Shown here in pieces: positions 13,024 through 18,423 of a stretch of 18,423 nt of DNA. Origin of the DNA: an uncultured Roseiflexaceae bacterium. Lineage in GTDB: Bacteria > Chloroflexota > Chloroflexia > Chloroflexales > Roseiflexaceae. The position numbers and the translations under genes are program-made. Positions within the stretch are counted from its first letter, which is position 1, and the number at the start of each line of letters is the position of its first letter. Below the pieces are notes generated by a model. The model saw nothing but the letters and a program-made list of their open reading frames with translations, was not told the DNA's origin and searched no databases. The stretch spans positions 1 through 18,423 of the forward strand of contig CALKHR010000106.1 of the NCBI GenBank assembly GCA_937988885.1, in the 5' to 3' direction.

Positions 13024-15741
13024 ATGAATCGTCTGCTGCTCCCTCGGATCTGCGTGCTGCTGATATTTGTCGTCCTGGTGGGGCGGCTGTATCAGTTGCA
13101 GTTGGTCGATACCGAGGCGAATAAATATCGTTATGCGACACAGGTGAACACCACGCGCTTTCTGCCGGTGCGCCCGATTCGCGGCGAAGTGTATGCAGCC
13201 GATGGCAAGACTGTGCTCGCCGCAAGTGTGCCGATCTACAACGCTTCGGTGCGCCCAGCCGATCTGCCGAGCGCGACCAATGCGCCCGCTGAGCGTGCAC
13301 GCGTATTCGCGCAATTGGGGCAGTTGCTGGGCATCTCCACAACGTTGACGATCTCTCCCGCACTTGTGCTGGAGCAAGATCAGGTATTGCGCAACGATTT
13401 GATTCAGGGCTTGGGGCGAGATGTGGTGACGCAGGCGCGCTTGCAAAGCGATGTCCCGCCACTCCACATCACCATTCCGCCCGCCCAAAGCGCCTCGGCG
13501 GCGGCGCTCGCGAAGCGCTACGAGCCGATGGTGCGGTTCACCTACGATGAGTCGCTCATGCCAACCCCCACTCCAGAGCCGCAGGATAGTGATGCGACGC
13601 CTGTGCCATCGCCAACAGTCGCACCCCCAGCCATCACTGGCACGTTATCGATCGCGCCCGCCTCGCTGATCGAGCAGAATATCCAGCTTTACAACGATCT
13701 GTCGCGTCTGCTCGGCCAACAGGCGGTGCAGTCGTTGGAGATCCCGCTGGAGGTCACGTGGGCGGAACTGGAGATCCCGCCGGAGCGGGGGATGGTCGCC
13801 TTTAAGATCAGCCAGGTGTACACGGATAGTGTGCGGTTGAACAACCCGATCGCCGAGCAGATCGCCCGCGCCGATGTGCCTGGTTATCAGACTGTGATCA
13901 TTAAGCAGGATATCCCACGGGCGTTGGCCTTGGTGCTGCGCGAGAATGCTTCGAGCCTGCCAGGCGTGGTGGTTGAGCAAGACTATCGGCGCCAATATCC
14001 GCTGAGCAACGAGATCAAGTCGCTCTCGCACATCTTGGGCTACATTGGGCGCGTCAACGAGTGCGATTTGGCCCGTGGCAACCCAGCACGCTCGTGGATG
14101 ATGAGTCTGCTCGAATCGGTGGGGCACGCAGCGCAGTGTGGGTTTGTGCAGAAGCAGATCAATCCCACATCGCTCGGTATTGCGCGGTATCTCAACGATG
14201 ATCGCATCGGCAAGGATGGCTTGGAGGCCAGTTACGAGGAGGTGTTGCGCGGGCAGTTGGGCATGGAGGCGATTCTGGTGAACGCGATGAATCAGCCGAT
14301 CCGTGCGCCGGAGACGGTGCGCCCCGCCCGTGATGGCTCGAACCTCATCCTCACCATCGACAGCGAATTTCAGCGCGAAGTCGAGCAGATCCTGCAAAAT
14401 TGGATCGATGTTGGTGAACAACGTCGCTTGCAGCAGACGGGCACCTTCGCCTACAAGCGCGACTACAAGCCGATCCGCAGTGGCGTGGCGATTGTGATGG
14501 AGGTGCGCACTGGCCGTATCTTGGCGATGGTCAGCCTACCCGCCTACGATAACAACATTTGGGACCCCGCGCGCTCGGCGGAATGGCAGGAGTTCTTCTA
14601 CCCGTCTGACCCCGAGCAGCAGCAGGAACTTGTGCGGCTGGCGCCCCTGGTCAATCATGCGATCGCTGGGCAATACCCGCCAGGCTCGACTCTCAAGCCG
14701 ATCGACGCGATGATCGCCCTTACCGAAGGGGTGATCACGCCTGATACGCTGGTGCGCGACCCGGGTGTGTTGGTGCTTGCCGACCAGTTCGTTGAGGATC
14801 GCTTCTACTACTTCCCCAACTCGACGCCGCGAGATAACGGTTTTATCACAGTATCCGAGGCGTTGATGCGCTCCTCGAACGTCTTTTTTATGTCGGTGGC
14901 GGGTGGCAACAGCGAACAGGTGGTGAACCTCAAGCCCGAGGAGCAGACGATCAAGGGTGGTCTGGGCATTACGCGCTTCGCCGAAGGTCTCGCCCTCTTT
15001 GGCTTCAATCAACCAACCGGCATCGATTTGGCTGGTGAGTTGAAGGGACGCGTTCCAACACCGAAATGGAAGCAAGAGACGCTGCTTCAGGCGTGGACGA
15101 TCGGCGATACCTATAACGCCTCGATTGGACAGGGCCACCTGGAGGTGACGCCGCTGCAGCTTGTGACAGCATCAGCAGCGATCGCGAACGATGGCTCGTT
15201 GTTCAAACCCCAGATTGTTAAAGCGATCACCGATAATAACGGCACGGTGCTGCAAGAGATCGAACCCGAGTTGATCCGCAAACTCGATATGGACCCGGCG
15301 CATTTTGCGGCTGTACGCCAGGGCATGCGGCGTTCGGTGACGGAGGGCGTGAATGTGGCGGCCCGCGACGATTGCTCGGGCCTATCGATCGCCGGTAAGA
15401 CGGGTACCGCCGAGTTTGGCCCCGTGATCCAACTGCCCGGCCCGAACGGTACCACTCGCGAGGTGCGCCAGAGCCATTCGTGGTTCGTGGGCTTCGCGCC
15501 CTACGAAAACCCCGAGATCGAGGTGTTGGCGCTGATCGAGGGCACTGGCGACTTGGGCGACGGCTCGGCGACCATCGCCGTGCCCGCCGTCACCCAGATT
15601 ATGCAGGCGTATTTCGACGTTGTGCCGCCTAATCCGCTGCCGCGTGGCTGCCAAGCCGATATGCCGCCGTTGCCATCGCTAAACAGCACCACAACGCCAA
15701 CCTCAACGCTCACCCTGACGCCGACCGCTGTGCTTCCTTAG
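13024..15741 (+). CDS. mrdA: Penicillin-binding protein 2 (elongation transpeptidase)
   Basis: PBP2 cross-links peptidoglycan for lateral growth together with RodA, MreC and MreD. The 905 residues exceed the usual 600-700. The order is: short basic end and membrane anchor (about 5-24), pedestal/dimerisation domain with RPIRGEVYAADG (50-61), then the transpeptidase domain with SxxK at 555-558 (PPGSTLKP), SxN at 617-619 (SSN) and KTG at 792-794 (AGKTGTAEFG). All catalytic motifs are intact. The extra length is mostly in the pedestal: a Pro/Thr-rich insert (about 180-203) separates two similar stretches, 109-141 and 209-241 (12 of 33 identical), which suggests an internal duplication. The C-terminus is another Thr/Pro-rich tail (from 888). 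The gene follows mreD by 8 nt with a modest AAGG. No rodA is visible here. Confidence 0.95.
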   Translation: MNRLLLPRICVLLIFVVLVGRLYQLQLVDTEANKYRYATQVNTTRFLPVRPIRGEVYAADGKTVLAASVPIYNASVRPADLPSATNAPAERARVFAQLGQLLGISTTLTISPALVLEQDQVLRNDLIQGLGRDVVTQARLQSDVPPLHITIPPAQSASAAALAKRYEPMVRFTYDESLMPTPTPEPQDSDATPVPSPTVAPPAITGTLSIAPASLIEQNIQLYNDLSRLLGQQAVQSLEIPLEVTWAELEIPPERGMVAFKISQVYTDSVRLNNPIAEQIARADVPGYQTVIIKQDIPRALALVLRENASSLPGVVVEQDYRRQYPLSNEIKSLSHILGYIGRVNECDLARGNPARSWMMSLLESVGHAAQCGFVQKQINPTSLGIARYLNDDRIGKDGLEASYEEVLRGQLGMEAILVNAMNQPIRAPETVRPARDGSNLILTIDSEFQREVEQILQNWIDVGEQRRLQQTGTFAYKRDYKPIRSGVAIVMEVRTGRILAMVSLPAYDNNIWDPARSAEWQEFFYPSDPEQQQELVRLAPLVNHAIAGQYPPGSTLKPIDAMIALTEGVITPDTLVRDPGVLVLADQFVEDRFYYFPNSTPRDNGFITVSEALMRSSNVFFMSVAGGNSEQVVNLKPEEQTIKGGLGITRFAEGLALFGFNQPTGIDLAGELKGRVPTPKWKQETLLQAWTIGDTYNASIGQGHLEVTPLQLVTASAAIANDGSLFKPQIVKAITDNNGTVLQEIEPELIRKLDMDPAHFAAVRQGMRRSVTEGVNVAARDDCSGLSIAGKTGTAEFGPVIQLPGPNGTTREVRQSHSWFVGFAPYENPEIEVLALIEGTGDLGDGSATIAVPAVTQIMQAYFDVVPPNPLPRGCQADMPPLPSLNSTTTPTSTLTLTPTAVLP

Positions 15742-15877
15742 CGGTTGATGGGGCGTAGCGGGCGATGCAAGGTGCTCGCTGAGGAATACGCATGACTTTT
15801 CCACATGGTATCCCCAGCTAGGACCCATTAGAATAACCATGTTGCGTAGTTGTCAGCAAGAAATGCTTGACAAAATA

Positions 15878-15886
15878 TGGTATGAT
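15878..15886 (+). promoter_or_regulatory. Extended -10 promoter of minCDE with overlapping inverted repeat
   Basis: TGG then TATGAT (15881-15886) forms an extended -10 about 45 bp before the minC ATG. A perfect TTGACA at 15867-15872 is only 8 bp upstream, too close to act as its -35. That hexamer instead belongs to the inverted repeat TTGTCA (15850-15855) / TGACAA (15868-15873) with further GCA/TGC pairing, a possible operator. The rest of 15742-15910 shows only a poor imperfect hairpin (15753-15792) and no clear terminator for the mre genes. Confidence 0.5.
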
Positions 15887-15930
15887 ACAGGCATAGAGCA
15901 GCACCGTCGGTGCATGGATCGAAGGCGAGC

Positions 15931-16587
15931 ATGCCAAATTTGATCGCGATAAAGGGGAGTAAAGACGGGCTTCGGTTGCAGCTTGATGAAAGCGCAGTTT
16001 GGTCTGAGGTATTGGATGCGTTGCGCGACCAACTCGGCCAAGCGAGTCACTTTTTTCAAGGTGCCCAGATAATGCTCGATATTGGCGAACGGGCCTTGAG
16101 TGAGGAAGAGCTCGCGGCCCTGTTGGCCTTGATGCAGCAGTATGGTCTGCGCCCCGAAACACTTGCTTCAACCGCTCGAGAGAGCCGCAATGCGGCCCGT
16201 GCCGCAGGACTTACCACAAGGCCGCTTGGTCGGAAAATTGTCGAAAGTGAAGAACGTGGCGCGGCACTCTTTGTGCAGCGAACTGTACGTTCCGGTCAAG
16301 TGGTGCGTCATCATGGCCACGTGACAGTGCTCGGCGACCTGAATGCCGGTGGCGAAATTATTGCAGGTGGCAACGTACTGGTATGGGGCCGTTTACGCGG
16401 AACCGTTCACGCCGGCGCCCTGGGGGATCGTGAAGCGATCATTGGTGCGCTGGAACTGATGCCAACCCAACTACGGATCGCCGATTTGATTGCACGGGCA
16501 CCCGAAGGACACGCCCAACGACAGCCCGAGATCGCTCGCGTTGTTGATGCTCAAATCAGTGTCGAGACGTGGGACTACCGAAAATAA
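15931..16587 (+). CDS. minC: Septum site-determining protein MinC
   Basis: MinC inhibits FtsZ assembly away from mid-cell and is brought to the membrane by MinD. The product has 218 residues from the ATG at 15931 (GAAGG 5-6 nt upstream); a GTG at 15910 would add seven residues without a clear ribosome binding site. The N-terminal domain (about 1-75) carries the IKGSKDGLRLQLD start typical of MinC. After a variable linker (80-105) the C-terminal right-handed beta-helix shows FVQRTVRSGQVVRHHGHVTV, LGDLNAGGEIIAGGNVLVWG and RLRGTVHAGALGD, the MinD- and FtsZ-binding face. Length is normal. Confidence 0.95.
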   Translation: MPNLIAIKGSKDGLRLQLDESAVWSEVLDALRDQLGQASHFFQGAQIMLDIGERALSEEELAALLALMQQYGLRPETLASTARESRNAARAAGLTTRPLGRKIVESEERGAALFVQRTVRSGQVVRHHGHVTVLGDLNAGGEIIAGGNVLVWGRLRGTVHAGALGDREAIIGALELMPTQLRIADLIARAPEGHAQRQPEIARVVDAQISVETWDYRK

Positions 16588-16676
16588 CAAGATGGCGACC
16601 ATCAAACACTCTTTGCTCGATGGCTCCATCACAATGAAACGTTTTAGGCTTACAACGCAGCGCTTTGGAGGAAGGT

Positions 16677-17489
16677 ATGTCGCGTGTCATTACCATCACA
16701 TCTGGTAAAGGTGGTGTGGGCAAGACAACCACAACCGCAAACCTAGGGACTGCCTTAGCAATGCAAGGCGCTCGTGTTGCGGTGGTCGATGCCGACATCG
16801 GTTTGCGCAACCTCGATGTGGTGATGGGCCTTGAGAATCGAATCGTCTACGATCTGGTCGATGTGATCGAAGGGCGCTGTCGCCTACGCCAAGCGCTGAT
16901 CAAGGATAAGCACTTCCCCGATCTGTTGTTGCTGCCTGCGGCTCAAACCCGCGATAAAGACGCTGTCACCAGCGAGGATATGATCGAGTTGACGAATCAA
17001 TTGCGTAAGGAAGTCGATTATGTGCTGGTGGATAGCCCCGCTGGTATCGAGGCTGGCTTTCGCAATGCGATCGCTGGCGCTGACGAGGTGCTGATTGTAA
17101 CGACTCCTGAAGTGTCGGCTGTACGCGATGCTGATCGGATTGTTGGCCTTGTCGAAGCGTTTGAGAAGGGCCATCCGCGCCTGATTCTGAACCGCCTCAA
17201 GCTGCGGATGGTGAATCGCGGCGAGATGATGAGCGTCGAGGACGTGTTGCAGATCCTTGCTATCGATTTGATTGGTGTTGTGCCCGACGATGAATTGATC
17301 GTGAGCGCGACGAATCGTGGCGAGGTGGCGGTGCTGGATCGGGCCTCGAATGCGGGCCGTGCGTTTATCGAGATTGCACGACGGATCAAAGGTGAACAAG
17401 TACCGTTTATGGCATTGGAAGAGAATACTGGTGTGCTAGAACGGTTCTTTGGCATGTTTGGGCGACGTCCTCGCGGAAGTGAGCGCTAG
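16677..17489 (+). CDS. minD: Septum site-determining ATPase MinD
   Basis: MinD is the membrane-cycling ATPase that recruits MinC and is released by MinE. The ATG at 16677 follows GGAGGAAGGT; an upstream in-frame TTG at 16665 would place the ribosome binding site inside the gene. The 270 residues show the deviant Walker A KGGVGKTT (11-18), Asp40 in VVDADIGLRNLD, Walker B with VDSPAGIE (118-125), and a C-terminal amphipathic helix GVLERFFGMFGRR (252-264), which is the membrane-targeting sequence. The gap to minC is 89 nt and holds no obvious promoter or terminator. Confidence 0.97.
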   Translation: MSRVITITSGKGGVGKTTTTANLGTALAMQGARVAVVDADIGLRNLDVVMGLENRIVYDLVDVIEGRCRLRQALIKDKHFPDLLLLPAAQTRDKDAVTSEDMIELTNQLRKEVDYVLVDSPAGIEAGFRNAIAGADEVLIVTTPEVSAVRDADRIVGLVEAFEKGHPRLILNRLKLRMVNRGEMMSVEDVLQILAIDLIGVVPDDELIVSATNRGEVAVLDRASNAGRAFIEIARRIKGEQVPFMALEENTGVLERFFGMFGRRPRGSER

Positions 17490-17536
17490 ACAGTTGTCGT
17501 GCATATCATGGCCGACATCCCTTGAAGGAGACGTGT

Positions 17537-17797
17537 GTGAGCCTTTTCGACACCTTGTTCCGCAACAAGCGCGAACGTAGCTCCGATATCGCACGTGAGC
17601 GATTGCTCACGGTGTTAGTTCACGATCGAGTGAAACTAAGCCCCGATGTTTTAGAGAAGCTGAAAGCTGAACTGTCAGAAGTTATCTCCAAGTACGTCCC
17701 CGCTGTTGAGCCGAACGAGATTGAGGTAACGCTGCTGCGAGGCGAATCGAGCGATCATATCAAGGCCGATATTCCGTTGCGTCGCAGCGCCGAGTAA
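17537..17797 (+). CDS. minE: Cell division topological specificity factor MinE
   Basis: MinE stimulates the MinD ATPase and restricts the MinCD inhibitor to the poles. The GTG at 17537 is preferred because AAGGAG precedes it by 6 nt; a TTG at 17522 lies before that site. The 86 residues show an amphipathic N-terminus (SLFDTLF), the anti-MinCD helix region SSDIARERLLTVLVHDR (15-31) with the conserved ERL..VL.HDR, and the C-terminal topological domain ending in EIEVTLLRGE. Length is typical. It ends the minCDE unit. Confidence 0.95.
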   Translation: MSLFDTLFRNKRERSSDIARERLLTVLVHDRVKLSPDVLEKLKAELSEVISKYVPAVEPNEIEVTLLRGESSDHIKADIPLRRSAE

Positions 17798-17886
17798 CGT
17801 TCAGCATCTGCCTTGGTCTCAGGCGAACGTCTTGCCGAGCTTACGTTGTTGCAGCTGTATTACTTAGCGGTTTTTGCACTCGTCAA

Positions 17887-17918
17887 CTGTGTCTGCACGC
17901 TGTTTGCGACGCAGTTTT
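17887..17918 (+). terminator. Intrinsic terminator after minE
   Basis: CTGTGTC (17887-17893) pairs with GACGCAG (17908-17914) with one G-U pair, extended by GCA/TGC past a bulged T, and is followed directly by TTTTGAGTGTTTG. It lies about 90 nt after the minE stop. A second partial fold (ACGTTC 17797-17802 with GAACGT 17825-17830) lies right at the minE stop and lacks a T-tract. Confidence 0.65.
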
Positions 17919-18210
17919 GAGTGTTTGTTGGCCTCTTTACCGCCTGTCCTTCCCCCTGCATTTCGCTTCCCACAAGTGCACATTCGCTTCCTCTTCAGCA
18001 ATGACCAAATGATCATCCCGATTTGAACCTAAAAGGGCAATCACGGCGTTCAATAGATGTGCCCTTTCCGAAGCCATCATCCAAGTGAGGGAAGGTACCC
18101 CTGTACTGTTGTGCTTGGTCACTGTCCAAGCAGATGTGATTACCCAGCTTTAGTGATCGAATGCTACCAGAAGGCTCACACCTGTTGGCGAAATAGCTTC
18201 AACCAAGATA
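17919..18210. other. Gap without a recognised gene
   Basis: No supportable gene is seen. On the minus strand a 61-codon frame (17937-18122, GTG start) is open and of unremarkable composition but has no ribosome binding site and no family I recognise. I treat the stretch as intergenic, possibly flanking DNA of the element that begins near 18211. Confidence 0.4.
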
Positions 18211-18219
18211 TGGTATGAT
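18211..18219 (+). promoter_or_regulatory. Extended -10 promoter upstream of the structured RNA
   Basis: TGG then TATGAT (18214-18219), the same extended -10 as in front of minC (the two share ATATGGTATGAT). There is no clear -35. Transcription would start near 18226, just before the stem-rich stretch. Confidence 0.45.
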
Positions 18220-18225
18220 GCACGA

Positions 18226-18400
18226 TCCAAGCGAATCTAGAAAGAGAGGATGGAACGAAGGGCAGGATGACATCATTTACAGAAAAGGCGGCAGAAAGCC
18301 CCGTGCCTTTAGGCCGGGGATGAATGCCGTCCTCGATAGCCAATGAAACGCACTGACACACGGATAGTACTTGTGTTCTATCCGAAGTTAAGCCATAATA
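18226..18400 (+). ncRNA. Structured RNA candidate, omega RNA/HEARO-like
   Basis: The stretch folds by eye into nested stems. GAGGA (18246-18250) pairs with TCCTC (18330-18334). CGGCA (18289-18293) pairs with TGCCG (18325-18329). Inside these, across a GAAAG/ATGAA internal loop, CCCCG (18299-18303) pairs with CGGGG (18315-18319), capped by GCC-TTTA-GGC. A separate 7-bp hairpin CGGATAG/CTATCCG lies at 18361-18384. A GC hairpin with a TTTA loop followed by GATGAATG is reminiscent of IS200/IS605-type guide-RNA scaffolds. Placement about 20 nt before an ORF start fits IscB-type (HEARO) loci, where the RNA precedes the nuclease gene; TnpB RNAs instead overlap the 3' end of tnpB, and no tnpB is seen on the left. 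Identity is inference; the stems are visible. The exact ends are guesses. Confidence 0.5.
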
Positions 18401-18406
18401 GACGGT

Positions 18407-18423
18407 ATGAGCGTTCTGCCTAA
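18407..18423 (+). CDS. Possible start of the next gene (cut by window edge)
   Basis: An ATG at 18407 opens a frame reading MSVLP before the window ends. No ribosome binding site precedes it; CATAAT at 18391-18396 lies close upstream. If the preceding structured RNA is an omega RNA, this would be the expected place for an IscB/IsrB-type nuclease, but five residues cannot show that. Confidence 0.25.

Noticed and set aside
15753..15792. Terminator between mrdA and minC
   Set aside because: Pairing (GCGTA/TACGC, AGCG/CGCT) is broken by large unpaired stretches and has only a weak TTTT six or more bases later.
17937..18122. 61-codon open frame on the minus strand with GTG start
   Set aside because: No ribosome binding site, no recognised family, and isolated; kept only as a remark in the gap entry.
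18176..18361. 61-codon open frame on the minus strand
   Set aside because: Lies antisense across the stem-rich RNA candidate and has no ribosome binding site.
18383..18393. Short match to the conserved GAAGTTAAGC of 5S rRNA
   Set aside because: Only about ten bases match; none of the flanking 5S helices or the CCGAAC partner is present, so this is chance or part of the other RNA.

Overview
The window reads as a chromosomal segment of a bacterium with moderately high GC (judged by eye, not computed). It is dominated by housekeeping cell-shape and division genes. Gene content suggests a filamentous or rod-shaped Chloroflexota (class Chloroflexia): a long eukaryote-like isoleucyl-tRNA synthetase, a DUF5317 membrane protein, an ABC-2/SpoIIM hybrid permease, and a Thr/Pro-rich PBP2 in an mreBCD-mrdA-minCDE order. 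That placement is inference from protein character; no 16S or other phylogenetic marker was compared.

Left part, all on the minus strand. A proline racemase-family enzyme (closest in motif pattern to trans-3-hydroxy-L-proline dehydratase) runs off the left edge and has its own near-consensus promoter. Next is a compact four-gene unit read from 3203 down to 1017: a 37-residue hydrophobic peptide with an excellent ribosome binding site, a DUF5317 membrane protein whose start lies 4 nt after the peptide stop, an unrecognised 96-residue protein overlapping the end of the DUF5317 gene, and a GAF-like sensor histidine kinase. Upstream of it lie four TTGACT-type repeats, three of them exactly 11 bp apart, beside a palindrome that contains a possible -10. 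Then come ileS (type 2, with a rearranged GLHH signature) with a strong terminator, and a two-gene ABC exporter whose permease is fused to a SpoIIM-like domain.

Middle part (9170-10450). A 500-bp non-coding stretch rich in inverted repeats is followed by a small RRM RNA-binding protein on the minus strand. That gene has a leader of about 250 nt that can form at least three hairpins, one next to the ribosome binding site. A divergent promoter region then drives the plus-strand genes.

Right part, all on the plus strand. mreB, mreC, mreD and mrdA encode the elongasome core: actin-like filament, membrane scaffold and transpeptidase. minC, minD and minE follow, with a promoter of their own and a good intrinsic terminator after minE. 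Together these genes set lateral wall growth and division-site placement. The last 220 bp contain a multi-stem structured RNA candidate directly before a possible ORF start at the window edge. It resembles the guide-RNA scaffolds (omega RNA/HEARO) of IS200/IS605-related IscB or TnpB nucleases. This and the DUF5317/peptide/kinase unit are the two best candidates for something new here.

Most promoters I could find use an extended -10 (TGN followed by a TATAAT-like hexamer) with little or no -35.
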